This document shows positions 36,661 through 44,841 of a stretch of DNA of 64,000 nucleotides, one piece after another. This DNA comes from Betaproteobacteria bacterium. Lineage in GTDB: Bacteria; Pseudomonadota; Gammaproteobacteria; Burkholderiales; Rhodocyclaceae. Both the position numbers and the translations under genes were made by a program. A model generated the notes under the pieces. That model was given only the letters and a program-made list of their open reading frames with translations. It was not told where the DNA came from and searched no databases. Position 1 is the stretch's first letter, and every line of letters begins with the position of its first letter. The stretch lies in assembly GCA_020621405.1 (NCBI GenBank), contig JAHRYN010000001.1, positions 372,001 to 436,000 of the forward strand, in the 5' to 3' direction.

Positions 36661-37440
36661 ATGGCAACCAACGAACCTCTGCAACTCAATCTCGGCTCTT
36701 TGCGCAGCGCGATGTCGCTGACGCTTCACACCCACCACGCCTCGCGCATCTGGCATGGCCGCGCCGCCGCCGAGGGGCGACCCGGCATTGTCGGCCTGAA
36801 CGGCTACATCGCCGTGATGAACAAGATGAAGCGCGGCTCGGAACAGGACGACCCGTACAGCGACTGGTGGATGTTGCGCATTGAGGAAAAGCTCGACCAG
36901 ACCAAGACCACGCTGCAATCGCTGCGCGAGCAGGTGGACCAGGCACTGGCCGGCGTGCCTGCGGCGTTGAGCCTGGGCGAGAACCTCAACGTGCAGCCGG
37001 TGAAGCTCCCCTTGTTCGTGAACGCGCAGCTCGGCTTTGCCGCCGTCTATCTTCTGGCCGACTACGACGACATCGCCCGCAAGCTTATCCTCGCCCATCA
37101 CACCGCACTGATCGATCGCTCGACATTGGAGCGCTGGCTCAACGAAGGTGCCCACGCGCTGCGCAGCCTGTTCAGCCTGGCCCAGCAATACCGCTACTCG
37201 GGCTGCACCCGCGACGACTTCGCGGCCAAGAACGCCGCAGCTCGGGCAGCATTGGAGAAGTTCGGCGAACTGCCGCAGGACGTGCTCGAAGGCATGCGCC
37301 GCTCGAAGTTTGCGCCGCCCATCGCACGCCGCGGGCTGCAACAGCGCGGTGATAGCGCTGCCGCAGCCGCTCCTCCCACCAACGAAGGCACTGCCGCCGA
37401 TCCGGCTGAGGCCAGCACCGGCGAGGACGAACAGGCATGA
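36661..37440 (+). CDS. Integrating conjugative element protein, PFL_4669 family (TIGR03761)
   Basis: The 259-residue protein belongs to the PFL_4669 family, a conserved member of the replication block in PFGI-1-type elements. Characteristic parts are LGSLRSAMSLTLHTHHASRI and WHGRAAAEGRPGIVGLNGYI near residue 25, NKMKRGSEQDDPYSDWWMLR, and the C-terminal SGCTRDDFAAKN. It is cytosolic, mostly helical, and ends in an acidic, Ala-rich tail. The function is unknown; an association with DNA processing is inferred from neighbours (ssb, topB). The ATG at 36661 is selected over an ATG 42 bp upstream. It ends in an ATGA overlap with the next gene. Confidence 0.87.
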   Translation: MATNEPLQLNLGSLRSAMSLTLHTHHASRIWHGRAAAEGRPGIVGLNGYIAVMNKMKRGSEQDDPYSDWWMLRIEEKLDQTKTTLQSLREQVDQALAGVPAALSLGENLNVQPVKLPLFVNAQLGFAAVYLLADYDDIARKLILAHHTALIDRSTLERWLNEGAHALRSLFSLAQQYRYSGCTRDDFAAKNAAARAALEKFGELPQDVLEGMRRSKFAPPIARRGLQQRGDSAAAAAPPTNEGTAADPAEASTGEDEQA

Positions 37441-37964
37441 GCGACCCGAACCGCGAACCGCGCTACTTCCGTGGTCTGGAACAGCCAGCCTTCATGCGGC
37501 TGGAACACGCGGCCTCTCTAAAAGGCCTTTTAAAGCCTTTTAAAGGTAAAGGGGACTTCGAGGGCTGGGCCAGCCAGTGCTTCGCCATGCGCGACGAATT
37601 GATTGCCCTGGCGCAGCGACAGGTGCTGCCACAGGCGTGCGGGCATCCCTTCCACCTGCTTCCCGTCGAGCTGGCTCAGCAGACCACTGGCGCAGGCACG
37701 ACCTTTCTACGCTGGCGCAAGCACGACCGATCGGCCATGGGCGTGGTCCTGTGGCAGGAGCTGATCGCCACGACCAGCACGCCGGTCAACCTGCTGCACG
37801 ACCTGCACGCGATCGAACTGCAGCGCATCACGTTGAACATGCAGATCAGCCTGCTGCACACCCTTGGCAGGCAAGCGCAGGAATGCGCCAGCAAGGCCGC
37901 GCAGGCAGACAACACCTACCTGCGCCGGCTCGCGTCCGTCCCTGCCGCAGTGCGCGATCGGTGA
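37437..37964 (+). CDS. DUF3158 family ICE protein
   Basis: The 175-residue protein matches the DUF3158 family seen between the PFL_4669 gene and ssb in these elements. It opens MSDPNREPRYFRGLEQPAFM and contains GHPFHLLPVELAQQTTGAGT followed by FLRWRKHDRSAMGVVLWQEL. The start overlaps the previous stop codon (ATGA). No enzymatic motif is recognised. A short AT-rich stretch at 37516-37550 encodes two LLKPFKG-like repeats and is unlike the surrounding GC-rich sequence. The role is unknown. Confidence 0.82.
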   Translation: MSDPNREPRYFRGLEQPAFMRLEHAASLKGLLKPFKGKGDFEGWASQCFAMRDELIALAQRQVLPQACGHPFHLLPVELAQQTTGAGTTFLRWRKHDRSAMGVVLWQELIATTSTPVNLLHDLHAIELQRITLNMQISLLHTLGRQAQECASKAAQADNTYLRRLASVPAAVRDR

Positions 37965-38037
37965 TTGCGCCAGCCATCCGAGCACGCGCCCGAGCCCAAC
38001 GAGGCACGGGTATTTCAACCACCACGGAGATTGCACC

Positions 38038-38478
38038 ATGAGCACACAATTCATCGGCGAGGGCAACATCGGCTCGCCCCCCGAGTACCGCGAATTCCCC
38101 AACGGCAATGACGATCCTCGCCGGCTGCTCCGGCTGAACGTGTACTTCGACAACCCCGTCCCCACCAAGGGCGGCGAGTTCGAGGACCGCGGCGGCTTCT
38201 GGGCGCCGGTGGAACTCTGGCACCACGACGCCGACCGCTGGCAGCAGCTCTACCAGAAGGGCATGCGCGTGCTGGTCGTCGGCCGCATGGAGCGCGACCC
38301 CTGGACGGACAACGAAGATCAGCCACGCGAGACCTGGCAGGTCAACGCGCGCAGTGTCGGCATCCTGCCGTACCGCATCGAGTCCGTGGCCCTCAGTCCG
38401 AAGCCACAGGAGGCAGAGCCGAAGCCCCAGGCCACCCCGGAACCGGCTACACCGAAGGAAACGAAGCGCAGGAAGTGA
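38038..38478 (+). CDS. ssb: Element-encoded single-stranded DNA-binding protein
   Basis: The 146-residue protein has an OB-fold SSB domain (residues ~1-115: FIGEGNIGSPPEYREFPNGN, FEDRGGFWAPVELWHHDADR, KGMRVLVVGRMERDPW). A Pro/Glu/Lys-rich tail follows that ends in basic residues rather than the acidic DDIPF tip of chromosomal SSB, so it may not bind the usual SSB partners. It should coat single-stranded element DNA during transfer or replication. The ATG at 38038 is selected on domain start. Topoisomerase III follows after a 279-bp spacer with a 17-bp palindrome. Confidence 0.88.
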   Translation: MSTQFIGEGNIGSPPEYREFPNGNDDPRRLLRLNVYFDNPVPTKGGEFEDRGGFWAPVELWHHDADRWQQLYQKGMRVLVVGRMERDPWTDNEDQPRETWQVNARSVGILPYRIESVALSPKPQEAEPKPQATPEPATPKETKRRK

Positions 38479-38532
38479 CCCGACATGGAGGGCGGTTGCC
38501 GCAGTGCTTCGCCGCCCTCCATGCGCTGCGAA

Positions 38533-38549
38533 CTATCCCCAGGGGATAG
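38533..38549. promoter_or_regulatory. 17-bp palindrome, copy 3
   Basis: CTATCCCCAGGGGATAG again, 55 bp after the ssb stop and 209 bp before topB. Identity of the core with copies 1 and 2 suggests a shared operator for the element. Confidence 0.6.
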
Positions 38550-38757
38550 CTCCACCAACGTCCACCGAGTTCCACGCGCTCCCGGAAATCGCGGCTATCG
38601 GCCCGCACACTTTCGGCCACGCGCCTTCCCCGCACACGCCATTTCATCGGCGTGAAAGCGGTCGCCGCCGCATGCGGCTTGTTTGCTGCCGCCCTCGACG
38701 GCGCTCGGCATCCTCGATCCCAGCAACTCATGAACCACGGGAATCGGATGGACGGAT

Positions 38758-40779
38758 ATGCGGCTGTTCTTGTGCGAGAAGCCCTCCCAGGGCAAAGACA
38801 TCGGCCGAATTCTCGGCGCCACGCAACGCGGTGAAGGCTGCCTCAACGGTTCCGGCGTCACGGTCACCTGGTGCATCGGCCATCTCGTAGAGGCAGCAGC
38901 ACCGGAAGCCTACGACGAGCAGCTCAAGCGCTGGTCCATCGAGCAGTTGCCCATCATTCCCCAGCATTGGCGGGTCGAGGTCAAACCGAAGACTGCCACG
39001 CAATTCAAGGTCGTCAAAGCGCTCCTGGCGAAGGCGACCCAGCTTGTCATCGCCACCGATGCCGACCGCGAGGGCGAGTTGATCGCTCGCGAAATCATCG
39101 ACCTGTGCGGCTACCGCGGGCCAATCGAGCGGCTGTGGTTGTCGGCGCTGAACGATGCGTCGATCCGCGCCGCCCTCGGCAAGCTGCGGTCCTCGGCCGA
39201 GACGCTGCCAATGTACCACTCGGCCTTGGCGCGCTCCCGTGCGGATTGGCTCGTGGGTATGAATCTGAGCCGGCTGTTCACAGTGCTGGGGCGACAGGCG
39301 GGTTACGACGGCGTGTTGTCGGTCGGCCGCGTACAGACCCCGACGCTCAAGTTCGTTGTGGACCGCGACCGCGAGATCGCGCGCTTCGTGTCCGTACCGT
39401 ACTGGGCCATCGCCGTGTCCCTGTTCGCAGACGGCTCCACTTTCGTCGCGCAATGGGTTGCCCCCGACGCCTGCACCGACGACGCCGGCCGCTGCCTGCA
39501 GCAGCCGGTCGCGCAGCAGGCCATGCAGCAGATCCGCACTGCCGGCAGCGCCCAGGTGGTATCGGTCGAGACCGAGCGTGTGCGCGAAGGCCCGCCGCTG
39601 CCGTTTGACCTGGGCACCTTGCAGGAAGTGTGTTCCAAGCAGCTCGGACTGGACGTACAGGAAACCCTGGAGATCGCCCAAGCCCTGTACGAGACGCACA
39701 AGGCCACGACGTACCCCCGCTCGGACTCCGGTTACCTGCCGGAGAGCATGTGTGCCGAAGTGCCCACCGTTCTCGACAGTCTGCTCAAGACCGATCCCTC
39801 GCTGCGCTCAATCATGGGCCAGCTCGACCGTTCGCAGCGCTCGCGCGCCTGGAACGATGGCAAGGTCACGGCCCACCACGGCATCATCCCGACGCTCGAA
39901 CCGGCGAACCTCTCCGCCATGAGCGAGAAGGAACTGGCCGTGTACAGGCTCATCCGGGCGCATTATCTGGCGCAGTTCCTCCCGCACCACGAGTTCGACC
40001 GTACTGTGGCCAAGCTCTCGTGCGGGGGACAGAACCTGGCGGCCACGGGCAAGCAGGTTGTCATCCCGGGCTGGCGCCAGGTGCTGGCCGAGTCGCAGTC
40101 CGAAGACGGCGATGGCGATGGCGATACTGCGGCCCGCGCCCAGGTGCTACCGGCGCTGCGCGATGGCCTGGCATGTCAGGTGGCCGACGTCGATCTGAAA
40201 GCGCTCAAGACGCTGCCGCCTAAACCGTACACGCAAGGCGAGTTGGTCAAGTCCATGAAAGGCGTCGCCAAGCTGGTGTCCGACCCCCGCCTGAAGCAGA
40301 AGCTCAAGGATACGGTCGGCATCGGCACCGAAGCGACGCGGGCCAACATCATCGGCGGCCTGATCGCCCGAGGCTACCTCGTCAAGAAGGGGCGCGCCAT
40401 CCGCGCCTCGGATGCGGCTTTCACTTTGATCGATGCCGTGCCTGCGGCGATTGCCGACCCCGGCACCACCGCCGTCTGGGAACAGGCGCTCGACATGATC
40501 GAAGCCGGCCAGCTCACGCTGGACGTGTTCATCGGCAAGCAGGCCGCGTGGATTTCGCAGTTGATCGCGCAATACGGCAGCGCGTCCCTGTCCATCAAGG
40601 CTCCCCAAGGGCCGGCATGCCCGCAGTGCGGCGCACCCACGCGCCAGCGCAGCGGCAAGAGCGGCCCGTTCTGGTCATGCAACCGCTACCCGGACTGCAA
40701 AGGCACGCTGCCGGTCGAATCCGGCAGCTCCAAGCGCGGCGCCTCGCGCCCGCGCCGTAGCGGCCGCAAAGGCTCCTGA
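38758..40779 (+). CDS. topB: DNA topoisomerase III (TraE-like, element-encoded)
   Basis: The 673-residue type IA topoisomerase has a Toprim domain at the N-terminus (MRLFLCEKPSQGKDIGRILG, ATDADREGELIAREI). The catalytic tyrosine is Tyr319 in ATTYPRSDSGYLP. The decatenation region includes VTAHHGIIPTLEP, and the C-terminal zinc ribbon is CPQCGAPTRQ...CNRYPDCKG near residue 620. It resolves intermediates of replication or conjugation and is conserved in this element class. The basic end (PRRSGRKGS) may aid DNA binding. The start has no strong Shine-Dalgarno; an out-of-frame ATG lies 27 bases earlier. Confidence 0.95.
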   Translation: MRLFLCEKPSQGKDIGRILGATQRGEGCLNGSGVTVTWCIGHLVEAAAPEAYDEQLKRWSIEQLPIIPQHWRVEVKPKTATQFKVVKALLAKATQLVIATDADREGELIAREIIDLCGYRGPIERLWLSALNDASIRAALGKLRSSAETLPMYHSALARSRADWLVGMNLSRLFTVLGRQAGYDGVLSVGRVQTPTLKFVVDRDREIARFVSVPYWAIAVSLFADGSTFVAQWVAPDACTDDAGRCLQQPVAQQAMQQIRTAGSAQVVSVETERVREGPPLPFDLGTLQEVCSKQLGLDVQETLEIAQALYETHKATTYPRSDSGYLPESMCAEVPTVLDSLLKTDPSLRSIMGQLDRSQRSRAWNDGKVTAHHGIIPTLEPANLSAMSEKELAVYRLIRAHYLAQFLPHHEFDRTVAKLSCGGQNLAATGKQVVIPGWRQVLAESQSEDGDGDGDTAARAQVLPALRDGLACQVADVDLKALKTLPPKPYTQGELVKSMKGVAKLVSDPRLKQKLKDTVGIGTEATRANIIGGLIARGYLVKKGRAIRASDAAFTLIDAVPAAIADPGTTAVWEQALDMIEAGQLTLDVFIGKQAAWISQLIAQYGSASLSIKAPQGPACPQCGAPTRQRSGKSGPFWSCNRYPDCKGTLPVESGSSKRGASRPRRSGRKGS

Positions 40780-41313
40780 TCGACCCCATTCCCCGTGAGC
40801 CGTGCCCGCCTTAGGCGGCGTGGCCCGTGTCCCGCATGCCCTGCGGGACGCCCAGCGCGCAACGCCTTCTTGATCCGTGTGCGCGTCCCGCCCAGCCGTC
40901 CCCGGCCGCGGGACCTGAAGGTAGCTTCTCCGCGAGCCGCACCACGCGCGTTCTGTTGATCTGCGTTTCTTCCGCCCTCTGCGAAGGGTCTCCCGATGGC
41001 TTGCCAGGCTGCACGAGCCATCGGGAGACCCTTCGTGGTCAGCGGTAATCGGTGCCGGTGCCCACCGGTGCAAAAACGGGCTCCCTTTGTGCGCGGATGT
41101 GCGCCAGACGATGCCGGCCCCAGCCACGACATGGGCCGGGTGTGATTGCTTGATGAGCAGACGGTTCTAGCGACGACCGGGCCTGCCAATAAGCCCACGG
41201 GTGGTTTTTCTTTCCTCCCGAGCCGAAGGCCGCAGGGCCTTCGGCGCCTTTCTCCTGCCTATCAACGTCCCGGTCCGGCCATTGGCCTGGGCCACACGAA
41301 CAGGAGAGACGAC
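40780..41313. other. 534-bp gene-free, hairpin-dense region between topB and the methyltransferase
   Basis: No convincing gene is present. Perfect inverted repeats occur at 40829-40849 (GTCCCGC/GCGGGAC), 40982-41035 (20-bp arms) and 41223-41244 (CCGAAGGCC/GGCCTTCGG, 4-base loop). The last lies 70 bp before the methyltransferase start. The region could hold an origin of transfer, a regulatory leader or stacked terminators; the sequence does not decide. Confidence 0.5.
40982..41035. repeat. 20-bp perfect inverted repeat with 14-base loop
   Basis: The arm CGAAGGGTCTCCCGATGGCT at 40982-41001 is complemented exactly at 41016-41035. The loop is 41002-41015. No T-tract follows on either strand, so a simple terminator is unlikely. 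Confidence 0.75.
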
Positions 41314-42864
41314 ATGCACCCTCAACCTTGCGCGCCACTGCTGTACGGCAGTGTGTGCAGCGGCATCGAGGCAGTGAGCCTGGCATGGCAGCCGCTCGGC
41401 CTCGAAGCCGCGTGGTTCGCCGAGATCGAACCGTTCCCGAGCGCCGTGCTCGCCCACCACTATCCGCGCGTGCCCAACCTAGGCGACATGACCTCGATCG
41501 CCGACCAGGTTCGCGCCGGCACTGTGCCGGCCCCCGACATCCTGGTCGGCGGCACGCCGTGCCAGTCGTTCAGCGTTGCCGGTGCACGCAGGGGACTGGA
41601 TGACCCGCGCGGAGCCTTGACCCTTGCTTATGTGGAGTTAGCTAATGCCATCGACCAAACCCGCTACCAAGACGGCCGCATGTCGGCCACGCTCGTCTGG
41701 GAAAACGTCCCCGGCGTCCTCAACGACCGCAGCAACGCCTTCGGGCATTTCCTGGGAGCACTGGCCGGAGAAAGCCGTGCGCTCGAACCGCCAGGGCAAG
41801 AATGGGCGCACGCAGGTTGTGTGTCTGGACCCCGGCGCCGCATCGCCTGGCGCGTGCTCGACGCTCAATATTTCGGCGTCGCCCAACGCCGCAAGCGTGT
41901 GTTTCTTGTGGCAAGTAGTGGAGATGGCCTCGATCCCGTCGAAGTACTTTTTGAGCGTGCAGGCCTGCACGGGGATTCTTCTGCGGGCAGCGCGCCGTGG
42001 CAAGGAGCTGCCCGTGTTGCTGGATCTGGTACTGAAGCAGCAGGCGGATACGCAGGATTTGCTGGACTGAAGCAGCCCTACGGCAAGGTCACGACGACGT
42101 TCGGATTCAGTGGCGGCACCGGCCCCGTCGATGTGGCCGCATGCCTGATGGCCGCAGGCCCCAAGCACGACATCCGCACCGAGACGTTCATGGTGCAGTC
42201 GTTCGCCGGCAGCATCAGCCACACCCTCGACACCGCCAACGGCGGCAAGGGCAGCAGCGAGGACGGTACGGGCAAAGGTGTGCCGATCATCGCCTTCACC
42301 GCCCAGGGCAGCGGCGCGGATGCCACGATGGATCTGACGCCGACGCTACGTGCTGGCGGACATCGCAACAGCCATGCGAACGCCGGTGTCGTTCCCGCCA
42401 TCGCCTTCGCGCAGAACAATCGCGGCAAAGTGCGCTTCGAGTCCGGCCACGGACAGGTGGCTTGCACCGTCCTGTCCAACGGCAAGCCGGGCTACGGGGT
42501 GCCGATGGTGGCCTGCGTTGCCCTGCGGGGACGGCAGCATGGTCTTGCCGCTGAGCTGGGCGGCGGCGCGGACAAGCCCCATGTGCTGGCTCCCGACTTC
42601 GAGGCGCATTTCCGGTACGACTGGAATGACCCCGGCCCGGGAGACTGGTCGCATTGGCGCGTGCGGCGGTTGATGCCCGTGGAATGCGAACTTCTGCAAG
42701 GCATGCCCGACAACTACACCCTGGTCCCTTATCGCGGCAAGCCTGCCGCAGACGCCCCGCGCTACAAGGCCATCGGCAATTCCATGGCCGTGCCCTGCGT
42801 CGCGTGGCTGGGTCAGCGGCTGGTGCAGTGTCTGCAAAAGACGGGATCGAGCGCATCGGATTGA
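41314..42864 (+). CDS. C5-cytosine DNA methyltransferase with repeat-containing insertion
   Basis: The 516-residue protein has the C5-methyltransferase motifs in order: I (LYGSVCSGIEAVSLAW, residues 8-24), IV with catalytic Cys83 (GGTPCQSFSVAGARRG), VI (VWENVPGVLND), VIII (FGVAQRRKRVFLVA) and X (RYKAIGNSMAVPCVAWLG). Between VIII and X is an insertion of about 230 residues, including three ~37-residue repeats (VP-x-IAF type units near residues 323, 360 and 396), as in some phage methyltransferases. It probably modifies the element or recipient DNA against restriction. The target sequence is unknown and no restriction enzyme is adjacent. The ATG has the ribosome site caggagag. Confidence 0.9.
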   Translation: MHPQPCAPLLYGSVCSGIEAVSLAWQPLGLEAAWFAEIEPFPSAVLAHHYPRVPNLGDMTSIADQVRAGTVPAPDILVGGTPCQSFSVAGARRGLDDPRGALTLAYVELANAIDQTRYQDGRMSATLVWENVPGVLNDRSNAFGHFLGALAGESRALEPPGQEWAHAGCVSGPRRRIAWRVLDAQYFGVAQRRKRVFLVASSGDGLDPVEVLFERAGLHGDSSAGSAPWQGAARVAGSGTEAAGGYAGFAGLKQPYGKVTTTFGFSGGTGPVDVAACLMAAGPKHDIRTETFMVQSFAGSISHTLDTANGGKGSSEDGTGKGVPIIAFTAQGSGADATMDLTPTLRAGGHRNSHANAGVVPAIAFAQNNRGKVRFESGHGQVACTVLSNGKPGYGVPMVACVALRGRQHGLAAELGGGADKPHVLAPDFEAHFRYDWNDPGPGDWSHWRVRRLMPVECELLQGMPDNYTLVPYRGKPAADAPRYKAIGNSMAVPCVAWLGQRLVQCLQKTGSSASD

Positions 42865-42907
42865 TGCACGACGCCGCCAACCGGCCACGCCATTCTTCCT
42901 CCTGCAT

Positions 42908-42964
42908 TGCCGACGTGTCGGCAGCAGCCAGCAGCCAGGGTGTCCAGGCTGCCGTGGGTTCCAC
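42908..42964 (+). ncRNA. Structured leader motif, copy L1
   Basis: Three consecutive hairpins: A (TGCCGA/TCGGCA, 42908-42923), B (GCAGCC/GGCTGC with 10-base loop, 42931-42952) and C (GTGG/CCAC, 42954-42964). A longer pairing AGGCATC/GATGCCT encloses 42988-43030. It lies in the 243-bp leader of the gene at 43108. The same architecture recurs at three other leaders with compensatory base changes. It is assigned as an RNA by structure only. Confidence 0.6.
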
Positions 42965-43107
42965 CCGCGCCACCCGCCAGTTCGCCCAGGCATCCATCGG
43001 CGAACGCTGCCCACCGGGGCACCGATGCCTCCTTTCTCCAACCCACGGGACGAATGCCGCGTCCCGCCAGGGGCGCGTCATCACCCGGTCGATACTCAGG
43101 ACTTCCC

Positions 43108-43665
43108 ATGGAAACCATTACCCAACAAGACCGCATCACGCTGAACAATTTCAAGGTGGCCGAATTCGCCAGCGAGGAAACGCTGTGCTTCACCGCCATC
43201 GTCGAATTCGACGGCATTCCCATCGCCGAGGCCCGCAACGACGGGCACGGCGGCTCGACGTTCGTGCGTGCGCTGCAAGGCCTGGCCGCGCTGCTGGCCC
43301 AGGCGGAGGAATTCGCCAAGAGCCTGCCGCCGGCCTCGCTCGACATCGATCGAGAGGATGAAGAACCGCTGATCATCGATATCACGCTCGACTTCCTCGT
43401 CGACCAACTGGCCGATGCCATGCACGCCGAGCGCAAGCTGCGTACCGCGTTCAACCGCGACGTCGGCAACAAGGTGCTTTTCATCAAGGACGGCAAGCTG
43501 CTGTTCCTCAAGGGCATCAAGCTCAAAGCCATCGCAGACCGGCCGGCGTATTTCGCATCGCTGCGCGCCCGTCAGGGCCAGCCCATCGTCATCCTCGCAG
43601 AGCTGGGACCGGACGAGGCATTCGCCCTGTGGAAGCAGCATGTGCTGGGCGACAAGACTCGCTGA
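43108..43665 (+). CDS. Conserved element protein of unknown function (185 aa)
   Basis: The product is a soluble, acidic alpha/beta protein with no recognised domain. It opens METITQQDRITLNNFKVAEF. The middle part carries an acidic patch (DIDREDEEPLIIDITLDFLV), and the C-terminal part, VLFIKDGKLLFLKGIKLKAI, looks like a beta-hairpin-rich module. It has no signal peptide or membrane helix. It is a single-gene transcription unit: a structured leader (L1) precedes it and a strong terminator at 43691 follows. Similar hypothetical genes lie between the replication and transfer blocks of PFGI-1-type elements. The start is fixed by the leader and the catch of the N-terminal sequence, without a strong Shine-Dalgarno. 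Confidence 0.75.
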   Translation: METITQQDRITLNNFKVAEFASEETLCFTAIVEFDGIPIAEARNDGHGGSTFVRALQGLAALLAQAEEFAKSLPPASLDIDREDEEPLIIDITLDFLVDQLADAMHAERKLRTAFNRDVGNKVLFIKDGKLLFLKGIKLKAIADRPAYFASLRARQGQPIVILAELGPDEAFALWKQHVLGDKTR

Positions 43666-43690
43666 CCCAGCTTCGCCTTATCCTCCTGAC

Positions 43691-43722
43691 AGCCCCGCAT
43701 TTGCTGCGGGGCTTTCTTTTTT
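43691..43722 (+). terminator. Intrinsic terminator
   Basis: AGCCCCGC and GCGGGGCT flank a 7-base loop and are followed by TTTCTTTTTT. It separates the unit at 43108 from leader L2; together these account for the gap 43666-44001. Confidence 0.92.
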
Positions 43723-43806
43723 CCGCGTTCGCCAATCGGGGCTGTTGCAGATGCCGATTTCCGGCTGACGCGGCTCGCCTCGCGCACGAAGCTGCCCGCA
43801 TGTGTC

Positions 43807-43868
43807 GCTGATCCGTCAGCAGCATGCCAGCAGCCAGGGTTTCCAGGCTGCCGCGGATTCTCTCCGCG
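43807..43868 (+). ncRNA. Structured leader motif, copy L2
   Basis: Hairpins A (GCTGA/TCAGC, 43807-43820), B (GCAGCC/GGCTGC, 43830-43851) and C (CGCGGA/TCCGCG, 43852-43868). A larger pairing GCATCG/CGATGC encloses 43889-43928 with an inner GGAC/GTCC stem. L1 and L2 share primary sequence over about 60 bases, while hairpins A and C differ by paired changes. It is the leader of the gene at 44002. Confidence 0.6.
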
Positions 43869-44001
43869 CCACCCGCCAGTCCGCCATCGCATCGAGTCTG
43901 CGGACGCGCGTCCTCGTGACGCCGATGCATTTTTTTTCAACCGCATGCGGGAGCTGCCATCCCGTGAGGGACAAGGCCCCGCTTCTCCAAGGAGACCGTC
44001 C

Positions 44002-44214
44002 ATGTCCCAGCAAGCCTCTTTCGGCCAATTGGCCTTGATCCATTGCGGCAAGTTCCTGCCGCTCGAAGTCCTGCATAGCGCCGCCGGCCACTACATCGGC
44101 ACGCGCGATACCGAAGGTCCCGTTTCGCGGGAATCCTGCCAGTACTTCCGCAGCTATGCCGCGGCTCAACGTGCCCTCGAAAGAGGCGGCTGGTCTCAGC
44201 TCGCCACACCCTGA
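44002..44214 (+). CDS. Small element protein of unknown function (70 aa)
   Basis: The 70-residue product (MSQQASFGQLALIHCGKFLP...) starts at ATG 44002 after a strong aaggaga ribosome site. It looks like a small beta-rich cytosolic domain (EVLHSAAGHYIGTRDTEGPV) ending in helix (FRSYAAAQRALERGGW), with no membrane segment. Leader L2 precedes it, and the next gene follows after 21 bp, so the two are probably cotranscribed. Function unknown; similar short ORFs are common in this part of PFGI-1-type elements. Confidence 0.7.
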   Translation: MSQQASFGQLALIHCGKFLPLEVLHSAAGHYIGTRDTEGPVSRESCQYFRSYAAAQRALERGGWSQLATP

Positions 44215-44235
44215 TCCAACTTGAGGAATCACGTC

Positions 44236-44628
44236 ATGAACCAGCTTTTGCCACGGGAAGTCGTCGATCAGATCATGCGGGAAGAGCAGCACTTCGCCGC
44301 CGCGCCCCAAGCCTTCTTCGAGGCCTGGAAGCGTGGCGTCGAGATCGCAGGCCCGCAATGGTTTGGCGACGGCACGCGCGACGGCCTGAACCAGGCCAAG
44401 AGCAAGTGGGACCTGCGTCCCGACATGCTGCGTGCCAACGACGCTCTCGGCGTCCTGAGCAGCGGAGAACGCATGCTCCTGTCCGCCATGTTCAGCTTCT
44501 ACAACGCGCGCGAGGGCGGTGCCATGCTCAAGCGCTGCCACTTCCAAGGACTGTCGGACTTCGACGGTCTCGATCTGCAACGCCGCAAGGTCATCGCCGA
44601 CCTGCTGGTGAACTACAGCGGTTGGTGA
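44236..44628 (+). CDS. Element protein of unknown function (130 aa)
   Basis: The product is a helical cytosolic protein of 130 residues (MNQLLPREVVDQIMREEQHF; LRANDALGVLSSGERMLLSA; CHFQGLSDFDGLDLQRRKVI). The ATG at 44236 with ribosome site tgagga is preferred to a TTG at 44221. It is downstream of the 70-codon gene and is followed by a clear terminator at 44671. No domain is recognised. The hydrophobic SAMFSFYN segment is too short to span a membrane. Function unknown. Confidence 0.75.
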   Translation: MNQLLPREVVDQIMREEQHFAAAPQAFFEAWKRGVEIAGPQWFGDGTRDGLNQAKSKWDLRPDMLRANDALGVLSSGERMLLSAMFSFYNAREGGAMLKRCHFQGLSDFDGLDLQRRKVIADLLVNYSGW

Positions 44629-44670
44629 GCCGGTCTCCGGCATACCACCGTCTTTTTGTTCACTGCCCAT

Positions 44671-44709
44671 GAGGGACATGCGCCCACGCGACCATGTCCC
44701 TCAATTTTT
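44671..44709 (+). terminator. Intrinsic terminator with 10-bp stem
   Basis: GAGGGACATG and CATGTCCCTC flank a 12-base loop, followed by AATTTTT. It ends the 44002-44628 unit. Confidence 0.8.
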
Positions 44710-44780
44710 CTTCCGTCAGCCTGCGCCGATTGGCCCAAAGCCATCGATCAGTGCCGCCTGACGCTTTTTCCACTTTCAAC

Positions 44781-44804
44781 CCACCGGGGTTCAATTCCCG
44801 GTGG
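44781..44804 (+). promoter_or_regulatory. 8-bp leader hairpin before the 245-codon gene
   Basis: CCACCGGG and CCCGGTGG flank the loop GTTCAATT, 38 bp before the start codon. A related GGTTCAATTCC stretch occurs in the next leader (45651). It may be a regulatory hairpin shared by these leaders. Confidence 0.45.
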
Positions 44805-44841
44805 CGGGAATTGGCTCCATTATTCAATCTGGAGAAATCCC

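Noticed and set aside
36403-37341. Minus-strand open frame opposite the PFL_4669-family gene
   Set aside because: The plus strand carries a well-recognised family protein with a good start; the antisense product has no domain.
40675-41198. Minus-strand open frames across the gap after topB
   Set aside because: They run through perfect inverted repeats, are Arg/Gly-rich, have no ribosome site and differ in composition from real genes of the element.
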